A stretch of 64,000 nucleotides of DNA from JACVRW01 sp963814095 (GTDB lineage: Bacteria > Actinomycetota > Thermoleophilia > Solirubrobacterales > Thermoleophilaceae), in NCBI GenBank assembly GCA_963814095.1, contig CAWFBT010000025.1, positions 62,001-126,000 of the forward strand. The letters run 5' to 3'. Position 1 is the stretch's first letter. The number at the start of each line of letters is the position of its first letter. The notes under the pieces are model-generated. The model worked only from the letters and a program-made list of their open reading frames with translations. It did not search any database and was not told the origin of the DNA. A program made the translations under genes and the position numbers. Shown piece after piece: positions 34,261 to 41,327 of the stretch.

Positions 34261-35193
34261 TCAGGCTGCGACCGAGAGGCGAGCGCGAGATGGCGTCGGC
34301 GCGGAGCGCTGGGTCGCACGTGTGAGCGCCCGGATGAACGCGGCGGTTCCGAGATTGTCCGCGTCCGGATGTGTGATCAGGATGCTCTCGAAGACCGGGG
34401 CTCCGGGCTCGAGCGGAACGATGCGCACGCCGGGCACGACATGTCGCTCGCCGGCGGACTCGGTCAGCAGCGCCATGCCCATCCCCGCCGCGACCGCAAG
34501 CAGGGCATGCTCCACGCGCGGCTCGGCGACCGGGACGAACGTCGGCGAGATGCCGGCGGCGCGGCACAGCGACACCACGGCGCCGTGGAAGGCGGGGTTG
34601 GAGTCCGGCGGCAGCCCGATCACCCGATCGGGAGCAAGCCGCGCCAGCGAGATGAAGTCATCGACGGCGTGGGCGTGGGTCACCGGGAGGGCCGCCACGA
34701 TCCGCTGCGCGCCGGCGGGCGTCGCGCGGAGCCCGCTCGCGGGCGCCGGGACGCCGACGACCACGGCGTCGAGTCGCTGCGCGCGAACCTCGTCGATCAG
34801 CCTGGTTGCCGAGCCCGTCTCGAGGGAGGTCTCGACGCGTGGAGCGCTCAGACCGAACGACTGCAGGGCCCGCGCGAAGCTCGACGGGAGCAGGTCAGGG
34901 ACATGGCCGATGCGCAGCCGCATGCCGACCCGGTCGCGGGCGCTCTGTGCGGCAACGCGCGCGACGTCGGCCTGGCGCAGCACCCGGCGTGCTTCTTCGA
35001 GGAACGCGCTGCCGGCGTCGGTCAACGCGACCCGGCGCTGCGAGCGGTCGAAGAGACGGACGCCGAGCTCGCCCTCGAGCTTCTTCACCTGCTCGCTCAC
35101 AGCGGGCTGCGCCACGTGCAGGCGCTCGGCGGCGCGGCGGAAGTGAAGCTCCTCGGCAACCGCCACGAAGTACCTCAGATGTCTCAGTTCCAT
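34261..35193 (-). CDS. LysR-family transcriptional regulator
   Basis: 310 aa. MELRHLRYFVAVAEELHFRRAAERLHVAQPAVSEQVKKLEGELG is the canonical LysR helix-turn-helix, followed by LFDRSQRRVALTDAGSAFL. The C-terminal co-inducer domain starts LRIGHVPDLLP. Its ATG lies inside the end of the preceding response-regulator gene (10-bp overlap), so the two are coupled. LysR proteins usually regulate a divergent neighbour, but here there is none, so the target is unclear. Confidence 0.92.
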   Translation of the reverse strand: MELRHLRYFVAVAEELHFRRAAERLHVAQPAVSEQVKKLEGELGVRLFDRSQRRVALTDAGSAFLEEARRVLRQADVARVAAQSARDRVGMRLRIGHVPDLLPSSFARALQSFGLSAPRVETSLETGSATRLIDEVRAQRLDAVVVGVPAPASGLRATPAGAQRIVAALPVTHAHAVDDFISLARLAPDRVIGLPPDSNPAFHGAVVSLCRAAGISPTFVPVAEPRVEHALLAVAAGMGMALLTESAGERHVVPGVRIVPLEPGAPVFESILITHPDADNLGTAAFIRALTRATQRSAPTPSRARLSVAA

Positions 35194-35915
35194 TTGACAG
35201 TCCTCTCGGGACGGGTGCTTCGGTTTCGCGTGGGTTCGGGCGGAGTGGGTCTCGACACGAGCCCCACCTCGTATGCGAACACCACTAGCTCGGCTCGATC
35301 GCGGGCGCGCACCTTTCGCATCGCCCGCCCCACGTGCGTTCGCGCTGTCGCGGGGCTGACCACCAGGCGCTCGGCGATCTCGGCGTTGCCGAGCCCGAGC
35401 GCGACGAGGGCCACGACCTCGATCTCGCGCGTTGTGAGTCCTCCCGCCGGCTGCTGAGCAGCGCGGCGTGGCGCGGGACGGTCAGCGACTTCGGCGACCA
35501 CACGCCGCATCAGGCTCGGCGAGAGCAGGGCGCCGCCGGCCGCCAGGATGTCGACCGCGCGGACAAGCTCGGCCGGGTCGGTGTCCTTCAAGAGCAGGCC
35601 GCTCGCTCCCGCGCGCAGGGCCGGGAGGTTCTGTGAGTCGTCCTCCGACGCCGTGAGGAGCAGCACGGGCGCGCCCGGATCGGCCAGTACCTGCCGGACC
35701 GCCTCGACGGCGTCGAGGCCGGGGAGCCTCACGTCGAGGAGCACCACGTCGGGCGCGGCGTCGCGCGCCAGCGCGACGACCGTCTCTCCGTCGGACGCTT
35801 CGCCGACGACGTCGATGTGCTCCTGGCGCTCGAGAAGCGCGCGAACACCGGCGCGCGCGAGCCCGTGCCCGTCCGCGAGGACGACACGCACGGCCACTCG
35901 AGGTGTCTCAGTCAC
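35184..35915 (-). CDS. NarL/FixJ-type response regulator
   Basis: 243 aa from GTG 35915, chosen because the receiver begins there (VAVRVVLADGHGLARAGVRALLE). Phosphoacceptor Asp in DVVLLDVRLPG, LLTAS for the switch Thr, LLKDT with the conserved Lys. The LuxR-type DNA-binding domain is GLTTREIEVVALVALGLGNAEIAERLVVSPATARTHVGRAMRKV. A longer form from 35966 is possible. It resembles the next upstream regulator (35974) in sequence and tail (FAYEVGLV against FAYESGLV), so tandem duplication is likely. No kinase is adjacent. Confidence 0.88.
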   Translation of the reverse strand: MTETPRVAVRVVLADGHGLARAGVRALLERQEHIDVVGEASDGETVVALARDAAPDVVLLDVRLPGLDAVEAVRQVLADPGAPVLLLTASEDDSQNLPALRAGASGLLLKDTDPAELVRAVDILAAGGALLSPSLMRRVVAEVADRPAPRRAAQQPAGGLTTREIEVVALVALGLGNAEIAERLVVSPATARTHVGRAMRKVRARDRAELVVFAYEVGLVSRPTPPEPTRNRSTRPERTVKWN

Positions 35916-35973
35916 GCCCTGCTCATGAACCCGGTGGTCGTCCAGCAGAACGAGGCTTGCGGGCACGGCGCGC

Positions 35974-36729
35974 CTAGGCCGGAAGAGTTGTCGGGGTTGG
36001 CACGAGCCCGCTCTCGTAGGCGAACGCCACCAGCTGCGCCCGAGTGCGTGCGCGCAGCTTCATCATCGACCGGCCGACATGCGTCTTCGCCGTGGCAGGG
36101 CTCATTCGGAGGCGCTCGGCGATCTCCGGGTTGTTGAGGCCGCGCGCGGCGAGCGCGGTGACCTGACGCTCACGCTCGGTGAGTTCCTCGAAGCCATCGG
36201 GGCTGGTCTGAGGAAGCTCGAGCGAGGCAAACTCGGCGAGTAGCCGCCGGGTCATGACCGGTGAAAGGAGGACGTCGCCGCGGGCGACCACGCGCATTGC
36301 CTTGACCAGCTCGGCGGGCTCTGCGTCGCGAACGAGCACCGCGCTCGCTCCCGCTCGCAGCGCGTCGAACACGAGCGCGTCGCCGTCGCGGGCGGTCAGG
36401 ATCACCACGCGCGTATGCGGGAGCTGAGCGATGTCCCGAGTCGCCTCGAGGCTGCCCTGCACGGCCGCGTCGATGAGCACGACGTCCGGGTGGGTGCGGG
36501 CAGCGGCCTCGACCGCCAGCGCGGCGCTGCCGGACTCTGCGATCACGGAGATCCCGGACGCGGTCTCGAGCAGGACCCTGAACGCGGCGCGCACGAGTGC
36601 CTGCTCGTCAGCGATCAGGACGCGTATCTCGCCCGTGGCGTCAGGTAGCTCTGCTTCGCCCACCAGCCGCAGCGTCGGGCGGGTGGGAAGGGTGGCGAGG
36701 GGCGTGGGTGCCAGCAGGGTGGTGCTCAC
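35974..36729 (-). CDS. NarL/FixJ-type response regulator (tandem paralogue)
   Basis: 251 aa from GTG 36729 (a longer form to 36801 is possible). A ~30-residue Pro/Thr-rich extension precedes the receiver (IRVLIADEQALVRAAFRVLLE). The phosphoacceptor lies in DVVLIDAAVQGS; ILTARD and VLVRDA follow, with Arg where the conserved Lys normally sits, which may weaken phosphorylation-dependent switching. HTH: ELTERERQVTALAARGLNNPEIAERLRMSPATAKTHVGRSMMKL. Divergent from the receiver gene at 36888. Confidence 0.86.
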   Translation of the reverse strand: MSTTLLAPTPLATLPTRPTLRLVGEAELPDATGEIRVLIADEQALVRAAFRVLLETASGISVIAESGSAALAVEAAARTHPDVVLIDAAVQGSLEATRDIAQLPHTRVVILTARDGDALVFDALRAGASAVLVRDAEPAELVKAMRVVARGDVLLSPVMTRRLLAEFASLELPQTSPDGFEELTERERQVTALAARGLNNPEIAERLRMSPATAKTHVGRSMMKLRARTRAQLVAFAYESGLVPTPTTLPA

Positions 36730-36807
36730 TGGCGGGAGTCTCGCGTGACCCCCGGGGTGCCGATATACCCACTCACCGGAGATCGTCCGAGGGTGGGCCA
36801 TAGGTCG

Positions 36808-36852
36808 GGGTAGGGCCAGCCCCAGGGGCGGATTGTCGGGTTGACCCTACCC
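36808..36852. promoter_or_regulatory. Inverted repeat between divergent response-regulator genes
   Basis: GGGTAGGG (36808-36815) and CCCTACCC (36845-36852) are perfect 8-bp arms 29 bp apart between the divergent genes starting at 36729 and 36888. A plausible shared operator for one of the regulators encoded here; not proven. Confidence 0.35.
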
Positions 36853-36887
36853 TGACGAACCAAGCGGGTTGCCATGATCCACCGGCA

Positions 36888-37247
36888 ATGGGCAGGTCCG
36901 TGCTACTCGTCGACGACGATCCCGAATTTCGCGAGCTGGCCCGGCGGGTTCTGACCTCGACCGGTCTCACCGTCGTCGGTGAAGCGGACGGGGTCGGCAC
37001 CGCCCTGGCCGCGGCTGAGGAGCTGCGGCCGGAGGTCGTCCTGGTCGACGTCGGGCTCCCGGACGGTGACGGGGTGGCCCTCGCGCGCGACCTCGTGTCG
37101 CTCCCCTGGCGGCCGCGGGTTGTGGTGACCTCGGTCGACGCCGACGCCACGACCTCTGACGAGATTCGTGCGGCCGGGGCCGTTGGCTTCGTGTCCAAGG
37201 ATCAGCTGCCCGGGGCCGGCCTGCGGCTCCTGCTGGCCGAGGACTAG
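36888..37247 (+). CDS. Stand-alone response-regulator receiver domain
   Basis: 119 aa, a single CheY-like domain with no output: VLLVDDDPEF acidic pocket, VVLVDVGLPDGDG phosphoacceptor, VVVTSVDAD switch Thr/Ser and VGFVSKDQL with the conserved Lys. It could relay phosphate or act by protein binding. It is 39 bp upstream of another response regulator on the same strand. Confidence 0.87.
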   Translation: MGRSVLLVDDDPEFRELARRVLTSTGLTVVGEADGVGTALAAAEELRPEVVLVDVGLPDGDGVALARDLVSLPWRPRVVVTSVDADATTSDEIRAAGAVGFVSKDQLPGAGLRLLLAED

Positions 37248-37276
37248 ATGACCATCGGCATGCCGAGCGAGTAGCG

Positions 37277-37282
37277 TAGGTT
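37277..37282 (+). promoter_or_regulatory. Possible -10 hexamer TAGGTT
   Basis: TAGGTT lies 4 nt before the GTG at 37287 (TAGCGT at 37272 lies 9 nt before it). No Shine-Dalgarno is seen. The spacing is less regular than at the other leaderless candidates. Confidence 0.25.
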
Positions 37283-37286
37283 CGCC

Positions 37287-37967
37287 GTGCCGCAGCCGTT
37301 GCGAGTGGTCATCGGAGAAGACGACGTGCTGATGCGTGAGGGCATCGCGCGGCTATTGACCGACGCCGGTTGCGAGGTGGTCGCACAGGCGGGCGATGCG
37401 GACGACCTGCTGCGCAAGGCTCTGTCTCATCGCCCGGATGTGACGATCGTCGACGTGCAGATGCCGCCGGAGCACCAGGATGACGGCCTGCGCGCCGCGC
37501 TCGAGCTGCGCAGCCGGCATCCGGACGCCGGGATCCTGGTGCTGTCGCAGTTCTACGAGGAGACCTACGCGCTTGATCTCATCGGCGAGCGTCCCGACGG
37601 TGTCGGCTACCTGCTGAAGGAGCGCGTCGGGGATGTGGACGCGTTCATCGACGCCGTCAGACGCGTGGCAGCGGGCGGCAGCGCGCTCGACCCGGAGGTG
37701 GTCGGCCGCATGCTCGGGCGCCGGCGGCCCGAGGGCCCGCTCCAGAGCCTGACCCCTCGCGAGCGAGACGTGCTTGCGGCGATGGCGGAGGGGAAGTCGA
37801 ACCAGGGGACCGCCACTGCGCTGGTGGTGACCGAGGCCGCCGTCGAGAAGCACGTAACGAGCATCTTCCACAAGCTCGGGCTCGGCCCGACTCCCACCGA
37901 GCACCGGCGGGTGCTCGCGGTCCTAACGTACCTCCGCGGCTCGGCGCCTCGGGGTCGTCAGCCGTAG
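37287..37967 (+). CDS. NarL-type response regulator
   Basis: 226 aa. Receiver: VVIGEDDVLMREGIARLL, DVTIVDVQMPPEHQDDG (phosphoacceptor), ILVLSQFYEE, GYLLKERVGD. LuxR-type HTH: SLTPRERDVLAAMAEGKSNQGTATALVVTEAAVEKHVTSIFHKLGL. This class normally pairs with HisKA_3 kinases such as the multi-GAF kinase at 45233, but no gene next to it encodes one. The final bases overlap the convergent small gene by 10 bp. Confidence 0.92.
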   Translation: MPQPLRVVIGEDDVLMREGIARLLTDAGCEVVAQAGDADDLLRKALSHRPDVTIVDVQMPPEHQDDGLRAALELRSRHPDAGILVLSQFYEETYALDLIGERPDGVGYLLKERVGDVDAFIDAVRRVAAGGSALDPEVVGRMLGRRRPEGPLQSLTPRERDVLAAMAEGKSNQGTATALVVTEAAVEKHVTSIFHKLGLGPTPTEHRRVLAVLTYLRGSAPRGRQP

Positions 37968-38161
37968 AGCCGCCCGGCCGTCTCGGCCCGCGCGACGGCC
38001 AGCTGGGTGACGACTGCGCCCGTGAGGGCTGCCCGGCACTGCGAGATCTCGGCCTCGAGCTCGCGCATGTAGGTCTTGCACGCGGCGAGCCCGGCGTTCT
38101 CGGCCTCGACTCGCTCGAGCTGGAGGAGGGTGAGGCGTGTCTGCAGATCGATGGCGTCCAT
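37958..38161 (-). CDS. Small coiled-coil protein, unknown function
   Basis: 67 aa, almost fully helical: LQTRLTLLQLERVEAENAGLAACKTYMRELEAEISQC has heptad-like spacing. Two Cys residues could cross-link. No strong ribosome binding site. The composition is unlike a chance antisense frame, hence reported. Confidence 0.5.
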   Translation of the reverse strand: MDAIDLQTRLTLLQLERVEAENAGLAACKTYMRELEAEISQCRAALTGAVVTQLAVARAETAGRLYG

Positions 38162-38369
38162 GGCGGCAATGCTCGTCCGCCGCCACGAGGCTGTCGTCGG
38201 CTGGTGGGCGACTCAATTGCCTACGACCCGGGGCGTCGCCTGTCAGGACGGCTACGCGCGCGGGCGTAGAGATCTGGCGGTCCCTATCGGATGAGAGCGG
38301 AGCCGTCTTGAGGACGGTGCCAGCCATGTGACGGTCGGAGTCCATGCAGGTCCACTCAAAGGAGGACTC

Positions 38370-39032
38370 ATGACCAAGCGAATCCTGATGCTGGGGCTCG
38401 CCCTGATAGCCCTGGCGCTGCTCGCGCCGGCCATCGGACCGAGCGTCGTCCCGGGTAGCAGCACCGCGCACGCGCAGACCGAGCCGACCGATCCGACGGA
38501 CCCGGCCGACCCGGAGGATCCCGCCGATCCGGGGGACCCCGCCGACCCGGAGGATCCCGCCGACCCGGAGGATCCCGCCGAGCCGGCCGATCCCGCCGAG
38601 CCGGCCGACGAGCCGGAGGCGCCCGACGAGCCCGAGGCACCGGAGCAGTCGGACACGCCCGCCCAGCCGCAGCCGCCGGCGTCGACGGACGACGACAACG
38701 AGGACGATGAGGGCGACGACCGCGAGCGGGCCACGCTTCCGCAGCCGTCCGGTGGGCAGCCCCCGGCGTCGTCCGAGCGCCAGCCGAATGGCGGTCGGGG
38801 CGAGCTGAGCGGCTCGCGCGAGCTGAGGACGAATCAGGTCCAGCAGCGCTTCGTCGTCCAGAGGACGGCGAGCGTCGACACCGGCACGATCCCGCAGGGC
38901 GGGATCCAGGCCGGCGCGGGCGGAACCGCAGACGATGCGGCCCCCTGGGCAACGCTCCTCGGCTCGGGCGCGCTGATCCTCGTGCTCGCTGCCGGCGGCC
39001 TCACGCTTCGCAGGCGCGGCCTCGAGTCGTGA
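38370..39032 (+). CDS. Wall-anchored acidic repeat protein, probable sortase substrate
   Basis: 220 aa. Signal peptide ILMLGLALIALALLAPAIG, then an acidic stalk of PADPED-type hexapeptides (residues ~38-90), a Glu/Asp/Gln linker, and a C-terminal sorting-type end: TGTIPQGGIQAGAGGTADD, hydrophobic WATLLGSGALILVLAAGGLTL, and RRR. There is no LPxTG; the Gly-rich GGIQAGAGGT preceding the membrane segment is the probable recognition region. The next gene is a sortase overlapping by 4 bp, which strongly suggests enzyme and substrate. AAAGGAGG 5 nt before ATG. Confidence 0.78.
   Translation: MTKRILMLGLALIALALLAPAIGPSVVPGSSTAHAQTEPTDPTDPADPEDPADPGDPADPEDPADPEDPAEPADPAEPADEPEAPDEPEAPEQSDTPAQPQPPASTDDDNEDDEGDDRERATLPQPSGGQPPASSERQPNGGRGELSGSRELRTNQVQQRFVVQRTASVDTGTIPQGGIQAGAGGTADDAAPWATLLGSGALILVLAAGGLTLRRRGLES
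38481..38639 (+). repeat. 18-bp-period repeat encoding PADPED-type acidic stalk
   Basis: GCCGACCCGGAGGATCCC-like units repeat with small changes, producing ADPEDP, ADPGDP and AEPADP hexapeptides. Confidence 0.65.
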
Positions 39033-39724
39033 CCGCAGGCCGTCCAGCCCGAAACCAACCGACACTGCGCCGCCGGCTGATCCCGGCGGCGCAGTTGTTC
39101 CTCCTGGCCGCGGCCGCGATCCTCTTGCTGGCCGGCAGCGCGCCGACCGGCGGTAAGCGGCAGGACGAGCCGCGCCCAAGCCGCCCGCTGCCGGACGCCG
39201 CGCTCGCGGGCGAGGTCGCGGGGCCCGCATCTCCACCTCCCACAGTCGACGAGGTCGAGCGGGACGTGGCCCGTCCCCGGCGCATCACGATCCCGGCCAT
39301 CGATGTCTCGGCCGTCGTGGTGCCCCTCGGGCTGGCGGCCGATGGGACCATGGAGACGCCGCGGAGCTTCACGGCGGCCGGTTGGTTCGAGCCCGGCCCA
39401 GAGCCGGGAGAGCGTGGTCCGGCCGTGCTCGCCGGGCACGTCGACTCGGTCAGCGGTCCTGCCGTCTTCTATCGCCTGCGCGAGCTTCGCCGAGGCAACC
39501 TGATCAGGATCGGACGCCCCGACGGCACTGCGGTCCGATTCCGCGTCGAGGGGCTCGAGCGCTGGCCCAAGGCGTCGTTCCCCACCGATCGCGTATTCGG
39601 GCAGACCGCCGTCGCAACGCTTCGGCTCGTGACCTGCTCAGGCGACTTCGATTCCTCGACCGGCCACTACCTCGACAACACGATCGTCTATGCGACCCGG
39701 GTCGGCGCGCCCGCACAGCACTGA
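39029..39724 (+). CDS. Class F-like sortase
   Basis: 231 aa. N-terminal membrane anchor (IPAAQLFLLAAAAILLLAG), Pro-rich linker, then a sortase barrel: RRITIPAIDVSAVVVPLG, PAVLAGHVDSVSG with the catalytic His, and LRLVTCSGDFDSSTGHYLDN with the catalytic Cys. Actinobacterial class F enzymes commonly show a GHVD and TC-G-G/S-pattern. It cleaves a C-terminal sorting signal and attaches the protein to the cell surface. The GTG start overlaps the stop of the acidic repeat protein (GTGA), its likely substrate. Confidence 0.85.
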   Translation: MTAGRPARNQPTLRRRLIPAAQLFLLAAAAILLLAGSAPTGGKRQDEPRPSRPLPDAALAGEVAGPASPPPTVDEVERDVARPRRITIPAIDVSAVVVPLGLAADGTMETPRSFTAAGWFEPGPEPGERGPAVLAGHVDSVSGPAVFYRLRELRRGNLIRIGRPDGTAVRFRVEGLERWPKASFPTDRVFGQTAVATLRLVTCSGDFDSSTGHYLDNTIVYATRVGAPAQH

Positions 39725-39796
39725 TAGGGATAACCGATCACGCCCGCGTCTTTCCCTCTTGTGTCACCGCAGGGCGGACTGTTCCCTGAAGTGCAA

Positions 39797-40348
39797 ATGC
39801 ACACCGAGTTGTCTCTCTCAACGAGTGATGGCAGCGCTACGCCAACCACGCCCGCACCAGCCGGCAGCCGCATCGAGCTGACCGTCAACGGCGAAGCGCG
39901 CGTGCTGGACGTCGAGCCGCGCGTGAGCCTGCTCGACGCGCTGCGCGAGCACCTGGGCCTGACCGGCTCGAAGAAGGGCTGCGACCAGGGAACGTGCGGG
40001 GCCTGCACGGTCTGGGTCGAGGGCCGGCGCGTGCTCGGGTGTCTGACGCTCGCCGCGAGCTGCGAGGGCCGCGAGATCACGACGATCGAGGGCCTCGCGA
40101 GCGGCGGCGAGCTGCATCCCATGCAGCGTGCGTTCATCGAGCACGACGCCTTTCAGTGCGGCTACTGCACGCCGGGTCAGATCATGTCGGCGGTCAAGCT
40201 GATCGAGGAGGGCAACGCCTCGAGCGATGCGGACATCGCCGAGTTCATGAGCGGCAACATCTGCCGCTGCGCCGCGTATCCCAACATCCGCGCGGCCATA
40301 CGCGAGGTGCGCGACGCGGGAGCGGAGAACGAAGATGCGGCCACTTAG
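39797..40348 (+). CDS. Molybdenum hydroxylase [2Fe-2S] subunit (CoxS/XdhC-type)
   Basis: 183 aa from ATG 39797 (GTG 39761 would add 12 residues). Two Fe-S clusters: the plant-type GCDQGTCGACTVWVEG...C and the helical FQCGYCTPGQIM...GNICRCAAYPNI. It passes electrons from the Mo active site to FAD. First gene of the three-subunit operon; its end overlaps the FAD subunit start by 14 bp. Confidence 0.92.
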   Translation: MHTELSLSTSDGSATPTTPAPAGSRIELTVNGEARVLDVEPRVSLLDALREHLGLTGSKKGCDQGTCGACTVWVEGRRVLGCLTLAASCEGREITTIEGLASGGELHPMQRAFIEHDAFQCGYCTPGQIMSAVKLIEEGNASSDADIAEFMSGNICRCAAYPNIRAAIREVRDAGAENEDAAT

Positions 40349-41327
40349 TTACGCGCGCGCGGCCAGCGTCGATGACGCGATCGCCGTCGTCGGCATGAGT
40401 CCGGCGAACGCGTTCCTCGCGGGCGGCACGACCGAGGTCGATCTCGTACGGCTGGGTGTGGCTCATCCGGACCTGCTGGTCGACATCAACGATCTTCCGC
40501 TCGCCGAGATCGAGGTCACAGCGGGCGGAGGCCTGCGCATCGGCGCCCTGGCTCGCATGAACGACGTGGCGCGTGCCCCGGCGGTGCGGGAGCGCTACCC
40601 GGCGATCTCGCAGTCGCTCTTGCTCGGGGCTTCCGAGCAGCTCCGCAACATGGCGTCGATGGGCGGCAATCTCTGCCAGCGCGTCCGCTGCCCGTACTTC
40701 CGCGACAACGTCTCGCCTTGCAACAAGCGCGAGCCCGGGACCGGCTGTTCGGCGCTCGAAGGGCTGAATCGCGGCCACGCGATCCTCGGCACCAGCGAGC
40801 ACTGCATCGCCACCCATCCCTCCGACGTTGCCGTGGCGCTCGTGGCCTTCGACGCCGTGGTTCACACGGTCGGGCCAAGCGGCGCGCGTGCGATCGCGAT
40901 CGACGACTTCTATCTGCTGCCGGGCAGAACCCCGGACGTCGAGCACCCGCTCGAGCACGGCGAGCTGATCACCGCAATCGAGCTCCCGCCGCTCGAGATC
41001 GCCCGCAGTTCGCTGTACCTGAAGTTCCGCGACCGTGAGTCCTATGAGTTCGCCCTCGTCTCGGTGGCGGCGGCGCTGTCGGTCCGGGACGGAGTGGTGG
41101 AGGATGTTCGTCTCGCGCTCGGGGGTGTCGGCACGAAGCCGTGGCGAGCTGGGCGTGCCGAGGCCGAGCTCGCCGGCGCGCCCGCGACGGAGGAGCGCTT
41201 TGCTGCGGCAGCGGCCGCCGAGCTCGAGGCCGCCGACCCGCGAGAGCACAATGCCTTCAAGGTCGAGCTGGCTCAGCGGGCGATCGTCCGGGGCCTGACC
41301 AGCGCGATCTCCCGAGGTGCCCGATGA
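40335..41327 (+). CDS. Molybdenum hydroxylase FAD-binding subunit (CoxM-type)
   Basis: 330 aa. MRPLSYARAASVDDAIAV is the usual start; FLAGGTTEVDLVRLGV and ASMGGNLCQRVRCPYFRD form the FAD-binding loops. The cysteine-containing insert NVSPCNKREPGTGCSALEG is common in subfamilies described as xanthine dehydrogenase FAD subunits with an extra Fe-S site. The C-terminal CO_deh_flav_C domain follows (RSSLYLKFRDRESYEFALVSVAAAL). Its TGA overlaps the large-subunit ATG. Confidence 0.92.
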   Translation: MRPLSYARAASVDDAIAVVGMSPANAFLAGGTTEVDLVRLGVAHPDLLVDINDLPLAEIEVTAGGGLRIGALARMNDVARAPAVRERYPAISQSLLLGASEQLRNMASMGGNLCQRVRCPYFRDNVSPCNKREPGTGCSALEGLNRGHAILGTSEHCIATHPSDVAVALVAFDAVVHTVGPSGARAIAIDDFYLLPGRTPDVEHPLEHGELITAIELPPLEIARSSLYLKFRDRESYEFALVSVAAALSVRDGVVEDVRLALGGVGTKPWRAGRAEAELAGAPATEERFAAAAAAELEAADPREHNAFKVELAQRAIVRGLTSAISRGAR

